Shown piece by piece: positions 15,333-21,052 of a stretch of DNA of 21,052 nucleotides; within the stretch, counting starts at the first letter, position 1; each line of letters opens with the position of its first letter. The notes below the pieces were generated by a model. It was not told the DNA's origin and searched no databases. It was given only the letters and a program-made list of their open reading frames with translations. Made by a program: the position numbers and the translations under genes. Source of the stretch: CAVVAE01 sp963746185 (GTDB lineage: Bacteria > Actinomycetota > Actinomycetes > Propionibacteriales > Nocardioidaceae); assembly GCA_963746185.1 (NCBI GenBank), contig CAVVAE010000005.1, positions 1-21,052 of the forward strand, written 5' to 3'.

Positions 15333-15581
15333 TCAGGCGTTCTGAGCGTTCTCGATGTAGGCCACGGCGTCGCCAACGGTCTTGAGGTTCTTGACCTCGT
15401 CGTCGGGGATCTTGACGCCGAACGACTCCTCGGCCGCGACAACGACCTCGACCATCGACAGCGAGTCCACATCGAGGTCGTCGGTGAACGACTTGTCGAG
15501 CTGGACGTCGTCGGCGGGGATGCCGGCGACCTCGTTGACGATGTCGGCGAGTCCGGAACGGATCTCCTCAGTGCTGGCCAT
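15333..15581 (-). CDS. acpP: Acyl carrier protein
   Basis: The protein has 82 residues, acidic and helical. The phosphopantetheine site is Ser40 in DDLDVDSLSMVEVV, the standard DSL motif, followed by the recognition helix. It carries growing acyl chains as thioesters for FabD, FabH and FabF. The ATG has AAGGAG about 9 nt upstream. It sits between fabH and fabF, as in Streptomyces. The gaps on both sides contain hairpins, which is unusual for an otherwise tight operon and may adjust ACP level. Confidence 0.97.
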   Translation of the reverse strand: MASTEEIRSGLADIVNEVAGIPADDVQLDKSFTDDLDVDSLSMVEVVVAAEESFGVKIPDDEVKNLKTVGDAVAYIENAQNA

Positions 15582-15643
15582 GGGTGTGGCTCCTTCGGGT
15601 TGGGTTCTGCGGGCTACGGGGTGGGCTGGGCGGGTCTGACTTT

Positions 15644-15660
15644 CCCCGTGTTTGTCGGGG
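15644..15660 (-). other. Hairpin in the fabH-acpP gap
   Basis: CCCCG (15644-15648) and CGGGG (15656-15660) flank a 7-nt loop (TGTTTGT). It lies about midway in the 130-nt gap between the fabH stop and the acpP start. It could be an mRNA processing or stability element ahead of acpP. There is no U-tract for termination. Confidence 0.4.
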
Positions 15661-15711
15661 AGTCCGCAGGGGTGCTGCGGAAGCGGGTGAGTGTTGGTTG
15701 ATGCAGAGCCG

Positions 15712-16716
15712 TCACGGCAGCGTGACCACCTGGGCGGCGTACGCGAGTCCGGCTCCGAACGCGATGAAGAGCGCGAGGTCTCCGGTCTTTGCCTCGCCCG
15801 ACTCGAGCAGCGCCGCGGTCGCGAGCGGGATCGATGCAGCCGAAGTGTTGCCCTGGTAGGCGATGTCGCGGGCGATCACCACGTGCTCAGGGATCTTGAG
15901 TGCGCGAGACATCGCGTCGGTGATGCGCATGTTGGCCTGGTGGGGCACGAAGACGTCAAGGTCGTCGACGGTGACACCGGCCCGGTCGAGTGCCTCGGTG
16001 GCGATCTTCGCCATCTCGAACGACGCCCAACGAAAGACCGGGTTGCCGTCCATCCGGAGCGTCGGCATCTCGGGACTCTCCATGTCGAGGACGTCGGTCC
16101 ACGTCTCGTTCTGGCGGATCAGGTCGAACTTCGAGCCGTCGGCGCCCCACACGACGGGCCCGATGCCTTCGACGTCCGACGGTCCGACCACAGCGGCGCC
16201 GGCACCGTCAGCGAAGATGAACGCGGTGCCGCGGTCGGTCGGGTCAGTGATGTCCGAGAGACGCTCGACGCCGATGGCCAGCACGTACTTCGCGCTGCCG
16301 GCGCGCACCATGTCTGAGGCCAGGCTGATCCCGTGGCAGAAACCGGCGCAGGCAGCAGAAATGTCGAATGCCGCAGCCGGGGTGGCGCCCAGTTCTTCGG
16401 AGACCAGCGTTGCTACGGCAGGTGTCTGCAGCAGGTGGGAGACGGTGGCGACGATGACGCAGTCGATCTGGGCGGCGTCGATGTCTGCGCGTTTGAGCGC
16501 CTTGCGGGAGGACTCGACGCTCATCATCTGCACGGTTTCGTGAGGTTCGGCCCAACGACGTTCGATGATGCCGGACCGCGTCTGGATCCACTCATCGCTG
16601 GAGTCGATGTGCTCGCAGATCTCAGCATTCGTGACGACCCGGCTGGGTCGGTAGCCGCCGATGCCGAAGATACGGGCGTGCTGCGCACCAGTGCCGGTGG
16701 AGATCGGAGCTGTCAT
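15712..16716 (-). CDS. fabH: 3-oxoacyl-ACP synthase III
   Basis: The protein has 334 residues from the ATG at 16716. The frame is open 20 codons further up, into fabD, but MTAPIS fits the family start and the fabD stop lies 1 nt before it (TGA-C-ATG). The catalytic triad is Cys123 (AACAGFCHGI), His259 (VPHQANMRI) and Asn290 (YQGNTSAASIP). FabH joins malonyl-ACP with an acyl-CoA primer and so starts each chain. In actinobacteria it often prefers branched or short primers, but the sequence does not settle that. Translation is probably coupled to fabD. Confidence 0.96.
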   Translation of the reverse strand: MTAPISTGTGAQHARIFGIGGYRPSRVVTNAEICEHIDSSDEWIQTRSGIIERRWAEPHETVQMMSVESSRKALKRADIDAAQIDCVIVATVSHLLQTPAVATLVSEELGATPAAAFDISAACAGFCHGISLASDMVRAGSAKYVLAIGVERLSDITDPTDRGTAFIFADGAGAAVVGPSDVEGIGPVVWGADGSKFDLIRQNETWTDVLDMESPEMPTLRMDGNPVFRWASFEMAKIATEALDRAGVTVDDLDVFVPHQANMRITDAMSRALKIPEHVVIARDIAYQGNTSAASIPLATAALLESGEAKTGDLALFIAFGAGLAYAAQVVTLP

Positions 16717-16717
16717 G

Positions 16718-17899
16718 TCACTCGCTTTCGGGGTGCAGCCGCACCAGCGGCTGACCGGGGGAGACCAAGTCGCCATCCTCGACGATCCACTCGACGATAG
16801 TGCCGCCGTACGGTGCGAGCACCGGCGTCTTGCCGCGGAGGTTCTCGACCTCGCCGATCGTCACGCCGGGAATCAGCAGTGAACCGAGCGGGATCTCGTC
16901 GGACTGGTGGAAGGTGCCCTTGGACGGCGATACGAGCATTCGCCAGGTCGGCGTCGAGTCCATGGGGGAGGCGTCGCCGTGTTTGTCGACGAATGCGCGG
17001 GCGTCTTCCACCTGGTCTGGCGTCTTCAGCGCGAACGTCTCCACGCCCTTGAGCTGACGCCTGGCTATGCCAGTGAGGGTGCCTGCGGGTGGCATCTCGA
17101 GGATGCCGGTGACACCGAGATCAGACATCGACTGCATGCACAGGTCCCACCGCACCGGGTTGCTCACCTGCGAGACCAGTCGGGTCAACACCTCGCGGCC
17201 ACTGTGGATCACCTGGCCGTCGCGGTTGGAGATCAGCCGGGTGCGGGTGTCGTGCGTCGAGACGGCGCGGGCCAGCTTGGCCAGGACGTCGACTGCGGGA
17301 TGCATGTGCTCGGTGTGGAAGGCGCCGGCAACGCTGAGCGGGATCAGCCGAGCCTTTCCAGGACCGTCGTCCGCCAGTGCGGCGAGCTGCTCCATGGTGC
17401 CGGCAGCGACGATCTGGCCCGTGCCGTTGTCGTTGGCGGGTGTGAGTCCGTGACGCTCGAGGGTGGCGAGCACGTCTTCGCGCTCTCCGCCGAGCACGGC
17501 CGTCATCCCGGTCGGCTTGAGAGCGGACGCTGCTGCCATCGCGCGGCCGCGCTGGCTGACGAACACCATGGCTTGCTCGGCCGTGATCACGCCGGCACCG
17601 GTGGCTGCGGCGATCTCGCCGACACTATGGCCGGCCACGGCGCCGATGCGTCCGAACGCGTCGGCGGGGTGGGGGAAGAGCACCAGGGCCGCGAGCAGAC
17701 TCGACGCGACGAGGAGGGGCTGAGCAACGGCGGTGTCGCGGATCGTCTCGGCGTCGGCCTCGGTGCCGTAGTGGGCGAGATCGAGGCCGCTGACCGCAGA
17801 CAGCCAGATCAGCCGGTCGGCGAAGTCAGGATCTTCAAGCCAAGGGGTGAGAAATCCAGGGGTCTGGGCGCCTTGACCGGGCGCGACGATGACGAGCAC
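16718..17899 (-). CDS. fabD: Malonyl-CoA:ACP transacylase with extra C-terminal biotinyl/lipoyl-like domain
   Basis: The protein has 393 residues, about 80 longer than a normal FabD. Residues 1-308 are the transacylase: APGQGAQ at the start, nucleophile Ser92 in GHSVGE, Arg117 in SQRGRA and His195 in AGAFHTEHM. From about 315 a hammerhead-like domain follows: 'RMLVSPSKGTF...IPLGSLLIPGVTIGEVENLRGKTPVLAPYGGTIVEWIV' and 'EDGDLVSPGQPLVRLHPE', matching biotinyl/lipoyl domains. The attachment motif EAMKM is replaced by E352-N-L-R355-G, so the modified Lys is an Arg and attachment there is unlikely. The GTG start has only a weak GGTGA site. A CATGAT 6 nt upstream could be a leaderless -10. A FasR-type dyad lies 68 nt upstream of the start. 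It moves malonyl groups from CoA to ACP. Confidence 0.93.
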   Translation of the reverse strand: MLVIVAPGQGAQTPGFLTPWLEDPDFADRLIWLSAVSGLDLAHYGTEADAETIRDTAVAQPLLVASSLLAALVLFPHPADAFGRIGAVAGHSVGEIAAATGAGVITAEQAMVFVSQRGRAMAAASALKPTGMTAVLGGEREDVLATLERHGLTPANDNGTGQIVAAGTMEQLAALADDGPGKARLIPLSVAGAFHTEHMHPAVDVLAKLARAVSTHDTRTRLISNRDGQVIHSGREVLTRLVSQVSNPVRWDLCMQSMSDLGVTGILEMPPAGTLTGIARRQLKGVETFALKTPDQVEDARAFVDKHGDASPMDSTPTWRMLVSPSKGTFHQSDEIPLGSLLIPGVTIGEVENLRGKTPVLAPYGGTIVEWIVEDGDLVSPGQPLVRLHPESE

Positions 17900-17966
17900 G
17901 TCACCATCATGCCGTCTTTGCCGGATCGGGCCCGGGTCACCTCAGCACGAAAGTTCAGGGGTCGTC

Positions 17967-17985
17967 TTTGTAGGTTTCCTACAAA
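17967..17985. promoter_or_regulatory. Perfect dyad upstream of fabD, candidate FasR site
   Basis: TTTGTAGGTTTCCTACAAA is a perfect palindrome around a 3-nt centre, extended to 9 bp per arm (17966-17986). It overlaps the last codons of fasR and lies 68 nt upstream of the fabD start. It resembles the dyad at 19152-19170 in length and outer arms. No U-tract follows, so an operator fits better than a terminator. Confidence 0.6.
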
Positions 17986-19130
17986 GAGAACAGGCGGCCG
18001 AGGGTCAGAGCCACTCGCAACGTATAGGCGTCACGAGCCTCCGAGGGCGACAAACCGGTGACGTCGGCGATCCGCCTGAGCCGGTAGCGGACGGTGTTCG
18101 GGTGGACGAAAAGTGCGCGTCCGGTGGCCTCTATCGACCCACTGCTGTCCAGGTACGACGTCACGGTCTCAAGCAGCCCCGACCCCGCCTCCACGAGCGG
18201 TTGGTAGACCGAGGAAACGAGTTGACGCCGGGCGTGCCCGTCTCCTGACAGCGAGCGCTCGGGCAACAAATCGTCGCTGGAGACGGGACGCGGCGCGTCG
18301 GGCCAGGCGGGTGCCGCGCGGAGACCGGCGATGGCCGCCCTCGCGGACAGGTTGGCTGCCAATAGATCGCCGACGACCGGACCGGTCACGAGCGGGCCGT
18401 CGCCGAAATGGTCGGCAATCGGGCTGGTCGCCTTGTCAGGGTCGTCCACGCCGCCCAGCACGACGACGAGCCGTTCGCCTTGAACGGCACAAAGCGCATC
18501 AAGGTGGTGCGCATGAGCCGATCGCTTGATCGCGTCGACCGCGATCGCGGAGTCGCCCTCAGGGGTAAATCCCAGGACGACGCAGACTCCGCTGGTCGAG
18601 GCCCAGCCGAGTGCGGTGGCACGGGACCGAACGGCGTCGTCGGCCTCGCCACGCAGCACGGAGTCGACGATCAGCGCCTCCAGCCGTGCGTCCCAGGCGC
18701 CTCGCTGCTCGGCCGCACGGGCGTAGACCTCGGCGGCGGCGAACGCGATCTCGCGGGAGTAAAGCATGACCGCCTCCCGCACCGACTGCGCGTCCTTCTC
18801 GCTGACGACCTGGTCGACGTGGACCTCGACCACAGCGATCGTCGTACGCACCATCTCGACCGTCTGGTGCAGCGTCACCACGCCCGTGAGCTCGCGTGGC
18901 GCAGTGCCGAAGACGTCGGCTGTGACAGCCGGTCCGGTGGTCGGGTTGCGGAACCAGTCGACGAACGAGGCGATGCCGGCACCGGCGATCAGCCCGATCC
19001 ACGAACGGTCTTCAGCAGTGAGGGCTCGGAACCACGGGAGTTCCTCGTGCATCTTGGCGATCGCCGCGTTGGTCAGTGAACCGACCGACTTCTCCAGCTG
19101 ACGCGTCGCTGCTGCGCTCCCGCGTGCCAT
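17979..19130 (-). CDS. fasR: PucR-family transcriptional regulator of fatty-acid synthesis
   Basis: The protein has 383 residues. The C-terminus (about 315-378) holds the PucR-type helix-turn-helix: 'LLETVTSYLDSSGSIEATGRALFVHPNTVRYRLRRIADVTGLSP'. The rest is the long N-terminal regulatory part of this family, with 'LPWFRALTAEDRSWIGLIAGAGIASFVDWFR' near residue 30. In Streptomyces coelicolor the same gene in the same place (fasR-fabD-fabH-acpP-fabF) encodes an activator of the fab operon, and I infer the same role. The ATG has no ribosome site but a -10 TAGGCT 6 nt upstream, so the mRNA is probably leaderless. The dyad over its -35 suggests autoregulation. fabD starts 79 nt after its stop. Confidence 0.9.
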   Translation of the reverse strand: MARGSAAATRQLEKSVGSLTNAAIAKMHEELPWFRALTAEDRSWIGLIAGAGIASFVDWFRNPTTGPAVTADVFGTAPRELTGVVTLHQTVEMVRTTIAVVEVHVDQVVSEKDAQSVREAVMLYSREIAFAAAEVYARAAEQRGAWDARLEALIVDSVLRGEADDAVRSRATALGWASTSGVCVVLGFTPEGDSAIAVDAIKRSAHAHHLDALCAVQGERLVVVLGGVDDPDKATSPIADHFGDGPLVTGPVVGDLLAANLSARAAIAGLRAAPAWPDAPRPVSSDDLLPERSLSGDGHARRQLVSSVYQPLVEAGSGLLETVTSYLDSSGSIEATGRALFVHPNTVRYRLRRIADVTGLSPSEARDAYTLRVALTLGRLFSL

Positions 19131-19136
19131 GACTCG

Positions 19137-19166
19137 AGCCTACTGGGAGGGTTTGTGATGTTTCAA
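19137..19166 (-). promoter_or_regulatory. fasR promoter, leaderless
   Basis: On the minus strand -35 TTGAAA (19161-19166) and -10 TAGGCT (19137-19142) are 18 nt apart, and ATG follows the -10 after 6 nt. This matches the ATPase promoter in -10 sequence and start distance. Confidence 0.65.
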
Positions 19167-19170
19167 CAAA
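19152..19170. promoter_or_regulatory. Dyad over divergent fasR/PHP promoters, candidate FasR site
   Basis: TTTGTGATGTTTCAACAAA has outer arms TTTGT and ACAAA with the same 9-nt spacing as the fabD-upstream dyad and matches it at 13 of 19 positions. It covers the -35 boxes of both divergent promoters, so binding would be expected to affect both genes. Confidence 0.55.
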
Positions 19171-19191
19171 AGGCCAGCGGTACGGCAAGAT
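19162..19191 (+). promoter_or_regulatory. Promoter of the HhH-PHP gene, leaderless
   Basis: A -35 TTCAAC (19162-19167) and a -10 CAAGAT (19186-19191) are separated by 18 nt. The GTG start at 19198 follows after 6 nt and has no ribosome site, which fits a leaderless transcript. Confidence 0.5.
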
Positions 19192-19197
19192 GACCTC

Positions 19198-20227
19198 GTG
19201 GACGGAATCACAGCGCTGTCGGAGATCGCCTACTGGATGGAGCGCGGCCGCGGTGAGACGCGACGAGTCGAGGCTTATCGCAAGGCCGCGTGGGCGCTCG
19301 CGGAGCTGCCTCCCGGTGAGGTGGAGGAGCGGATCGTCGCAGGATCACTGACCGACGTGCCCAACGTCGGACCGTCCACGTCAGCGGTCGTGATGGAGGC
19401 AAGCAAAGGCGGTGTCCCGGAGAAACTGGCGACCCTGCGAGAAAAAGGGAAGGCGCCGCTGGCCGAAGGTGGAGAGGCCTTGCGCGCGCAGGTGCGCGGA
19501 GACCTACACGCACATTCGAACTGGTCTGATGGTGGGTCGCCCATCGAAGAGATGGTCGCGGCGGCGCGTGGACTCGGCCACGACTACCAGGCGCTCACCG
19601 ACCACTCGCCCCGGCTCACCGTGGCCAACGGGCTGACGGCCGAGCGCCTCACCGAACAGCTCGGCGTGGTGGCCGAGATCAACGAGCGAATCGCGGCCGA
19701 GGGAGACGACTTCCGGCTGCTCCCGGGCATCGAGGTCGACATCCTCGAAACCGGAAAGCTCGACCAGACCACAGAGATGCTGACGCAACTCGACGTCGTC
19801 GTGTCGAGCGTGCACTCGAAGCTGCGGGCTGACTCCGAGACAATGACGCGCCGGATGGTGGGCGGGATCTCGAACAAGTTCACCAACGTGCTCGGTCACT
19901 GCACTGGGCGGCTGGTCGAGGGCGGTCGCGGCACGCGCCCGGAGTCACAGTTCGATGCCGAGGTGGTGTTCGCGGCGTGCGCCCAGTTCGACGTGGCCGT
20001 CGAGATCAACTCCCGGCCCGAGCGGCGGGATCCGCCCTCTCGGCTGATCCAGGTGGCGATCGAGGCGGGCTGCCTGTTCAGCATCGACACCGATGCGCAC
20101 GCACCCGGGCAGCTCGCGTTCCAGGAGTACGGGTGCGCCCGGGCGACGGCAACGGCGTACCGCCGAGCGGATCGTCAACACCTGGCCGCTCGATCGGCTG
20201 CTCGAATGGACCCACGCGAAGCGCTGA
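19198..20227 (+). CDS. Helix-hairpin-helix PHP-domain phosphoesterase, frameshifted near its 3' end
   Basis: The GTG start gives a PolX-like helix-hairpin-helix region (residues 1-90, with 'VPNVGPSTSAVVMEA'). A PHP domain with its metal ligands follows: H104-x-H106 (DLHAHSNWSDG), D135-H136 (LTDHS), E179 (LPGIEVDI), H206 (SSVHSKL), H234 (LGHCTG) and D299-x-H301 (SIDTDAHAPGQL). Such proteins hydrolyse phosphoesters, perhaps in DNA repair. After YGCARA (20145) the frame goes wrong: the expected end 'ERIVNTWPLDRLLEWTHAKR' is present in another frame at 20165-20227. Two missing bases, near 20143-20145 and 20160-20164, would restore the canonical 'CARADGNGVPAERIVNTW'. One extra base is an alternative. 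As given, translation runs on into the following gene. Either a sequencing error or a recent mutation. Confidence 0.82.
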
Positions 20228-20371
20228 ATGGCAAGGCGCGGCATCGAGAAAAACACAACACGATAGGACAATCGCGACTCTTAGGGCTGGCCCGATTGGG
20301 TCATGGCCGAACCTCCCATGTCGGCTTATGTTCGATTCAAGGGGCAGGAACTTCAAACTCAGCACGCGCCA

Positions 20372-20416
20372 AGCACGATGATGGGCAGTCATCTGTGCTC
20401 GAGGGGCCTGCCCATC
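20372..20416 (+). promoter_or_regulatory. Possible pseudoknot or switching leader before the monooxygenase-like gene
   Basis: Hairpin 1 has arms AGCACGATGA (20372-20381) and TCATCTGTGCT (20389-20399, one bulge), with loop TGGGCAG. GATGGGCAG (20380-20388) is perfectly complementary to CTGCCCATC (20408-20416). The loop of hairpin 1 can therefore pair downstream (pseudoknot), or a second hairpin can replace the first. The ribosome site GGAGGGG starts 11 nt later at 20427. No known riboswitch class was recognised. Confidence 0.4.
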
Positions 20417-20439
20417 CGGGGTACACGGAGGGGATCGCT

Positions 20440-20877
20440 TTGAGTGTGTTGATGACGTTGCGGGTGGCCGGAGATGCAGGGAAGGTCGAGGCGCTCGCTG
20501 AAAACAAGCCGGAGATGATGCAAAGCATCGTCGACCGGGCGCAGGGACATGGGCTGATCTCACACCGCTTCTACGGCAACGAGGGAGAGGTCATGGTCAT
20601 CGACGAATGGCCGAGCGAGGAGGCGTTCCAGAAATTCTTCACTGACACGCTGCAGATCGCGGAGATCATGCGAGAAGCAGGGGTGACCACTGAGCCAGAG
20701 ATCACGTTCTGGCGCGTGCTGGACACCAATAAGATGAAGTGGGCTAGCCGTCCCCGTTGGCTCGGGGTAGGGGTGCTCCACGGCTTACGTGGGGGACGGC
20801 GCGGGAGTCGCGTTCACCGACCGTTGGTCGGTGCCCTCAATGATCGCGGTAGATGCCGTGGGAGGGTAAAAGAATGA
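20440..20877 (+). CDS. Antibiotic-biosynthesis-monooxygenase-like small protein, tail doubtful
   Basis: From TTG at 20440, with GGAGGGG 6 nt upstream, the protein reads MSVLMTLRVAGD, then 'KVEALAENKPEMMQSIVDRAQGHGLISHRFYG' and 'GEVMVIDEWPSEEAFQKFF', then 'IAEIMREAGVTTEPEITFWRVLDTN'. This is a dimeric alpha+beta barrel (ABM-like) protein of about 100 residues whose reaction is unknown. The ATG at 20452 is too far from the ribosome site. After KMKW (about 20741) the frame runs on for about 45 more residues with rare codons (TTA, AGA, AGG) and no family similarity, up to a TGA overlapping the next start. One missing G in the GGG at 20741-20743 would give TGG-GGC-TAG and end the protein there, close to family length. 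It is fused in frame to the broken PHP gene upstream only by accident. Confidence 0.75.
   Translation: MSVLMTLRVAGDAGKVEALAENKPEMMQSIVDRAQGHGLISHRFYGNEGEVMVIDEWPSEEAFQKFFTDTLQIAEIMREAGVTTEPEITFWRVLDTNKMKWASRPRWLGVGVLHGLRGGRRGSRVHRPLVGALNDRGRCRGRVKE
20747..20833 (+). other. Two strong inverted repeats between the monooxygenase-like and HAD genes
   Basis: GCCGTCCCC (20747-20755) pairs with GGGGACGGC (20792-20800). An alternative hairpin CCCCG/CGGGG (20752-20756, 20763-20767) competes with it. A third, perfect 8-bp hairpin CACCGACC-GTT-GGTCGGTG spans 20815-20833. They lie inside the doubtful tail of the previous reading frame and 40 nt before the HAD start, and favour a noncoding interval with a terminator or leader role. 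No U-tract is seen. Confidence 0.45.
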
Positions 20878-21052
20878 TCAAAGCAGTGGTCTTCGACGTG
20901 GGGGGCGTGTTGGAGACCGTCGAGGACCCAGCCAAGTGGCTCGAACGATGGCGGGACAGGTTGGGGCTTGATCCGGACGAATTTGCTGCCGCCATGAAGA
21001 AGTTGGACCCCGACGATGTGATCGGTGTCGGCCGGCTCAGCGAACCGGAGTT
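20874..21052 (+). CDS. HAD-superfamily hydrolase, N-terminal part (runs off the window)
   Basis: The ATG at 20874 has GGAGGG 7 nt upstream. The visible 59 residues start MIKAVVFDVGGVLETVEDPA, the HAD motif I. The nucleophile Asp is present (Asp8) but the usual second Asp is Gly (FDVGGV in place of FDxDGV). This is known in a subset of HAD proteins annotated 'FDxGGV' and may change the activity from phosphatase to dehalogenase-like or none. The cap domain starts near 'WLERWRDRLGLDPDEFAAAMKK'. The rest lies beyond the window, so the substrate cannot be judged. Its start overlaps the TGA of the upstream frame. Confidence 0.82.
   Translation, partial: MIKAVVFDVGGVLETVEDPAKWLERWRDRLGLDPDEFAAAMKKLDPDDVIGVGRLSEPE

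Larger units (their letters stand above)
224..18847. repeat. Dispersed octamer CGTCGTAC, about 20 copies
   Basis: The 7-mer GTCGTAC or its complement was found at 224, 634, 1763, 2205, 6210, 6566, 6932, 8452, 8660, 9920, 10849, 11137, 11261, 12918, 12921, 13204, 13431, 14127, 15301, 18153 and 18841. All but the copy at 6210 extend to CGTCGTAC. Both orientations are about equal (11 and 10). The copies fall in several codon frames and in gaps. Counts were made by eye. Confidence 0.7.

Noticed and set aside
16718..16960. A functional biotin carrier in the FabD tail
   Set aside because: The lysine position of EAMKM is Arg355, and the nearby Lys357 is out of register with the attachment site.
17966..17986. 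The perfect palindrome as a Rho-independent terminator of fasR
   Set aside because: No U-tract follows on either strand, it overlaps the stop codon, and a similar dyad occurs at the fasR promoter, so an operator is the better reading.
19198..20877. A single 559-residue fusion of PHP and monooxygenase-like domains
   Set aside because: The joining 70-odd residues have no domain character, the natural PHP C-terminus exists in another frame ending at 20227, and a strong ribosome site with a start precedes the second domain.

Overview
The window reads as chromosomal DNA of a high-GC actinobacterium. Likely relatives are Nocardioidaceae (Nocardioides or Aeromicrobium type), but this is inferred from gene content and style, not from a search. 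The main clues are the fasR-fabD-fabH-acpP-fabF-accD type II fatty-acid synthesis cluster, a DUF3145 gene beside it, GTG and TTG starts, and several promoters whose TAnnnT-like -10 box lies 6 nt before the start codon, which implies leaderless mRNAs.

Layout. (1) 1-5014 is a loosely packed, accessory-looking stretch: the tail of a sulfotransferase, an organomercurial-lyase-like protein (-), a secreted RTX calcium-binding protein (+), a small secreted Cys-containing protein (+), an FAD/NAD(P) flavoprotein monooxygenase (-), a secreted Ig-like small protein (+) and a tRNA with a CAT anticodon (-). (2) 5124-6558 is a two-gene + strand unit: an atypical SDR reductase and a GNAT acetyltransferase. 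(3) 6583-8592 (-) holds a STAND-like ATPase with a clear promoter covered by a 24-bp-spaced operator-like pair. Upstream of it is a membrane protein with a dead kinase N-lobe. (4) 8694-11673 (+) is a tightly coupled moxR-DUF58-VWA operon. (5) 11823-12350 is DUF3145 (+), convergent with the fatty-acid cluster. The gap between them carries two facing tandem arrays of 22-bp units. (6) 12511-19130 (-) is the FAS II operon: the PucR-type regulator FasR, FabD with an extra C-terminal biotinyl/lipoyl-like domain, FabH, ACP, FabF and an acyl-CoA carboxylase beta subunit. (7) 19198-21052 (+) is a HhH-PHP phosphoesterase gene broken near its 3' end by frameshifts, a folded leader, a small antibiotic-biosynthesis-monooxygenase-like gene with a suspicious tail, and the start of a HAD hydrolase.

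How the genes work together. AccD supplies the carboxyltransferase that makes malonyl-CoA. FabD moves malonyl to ACP, FabH starts the chain and FabF elongates it. Two similar dyads, TTTGT-N9-ACAAA, lie upstream of fabD and on the divergent fasR/PHP promoters. They are good candidates for the FasR operator, with fasR autoregulation. MoxR, DUF58 and VWA proteins form a known type of membrane-associated AAA+ chaperone module.

The most unusual signals are the paired 22-bp arrays that begin just after two convergent stop codons, a strongly over-represented octamer CGTCGTAC, the FabD domain fusion with Arg at the usual lysine-attachment position, a possible pseudoknot leader near 20372-20416, and clustered frameshifts in the last kilobase. 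No insertion sequence, integrase, CRISPR array or rRNA was seen.
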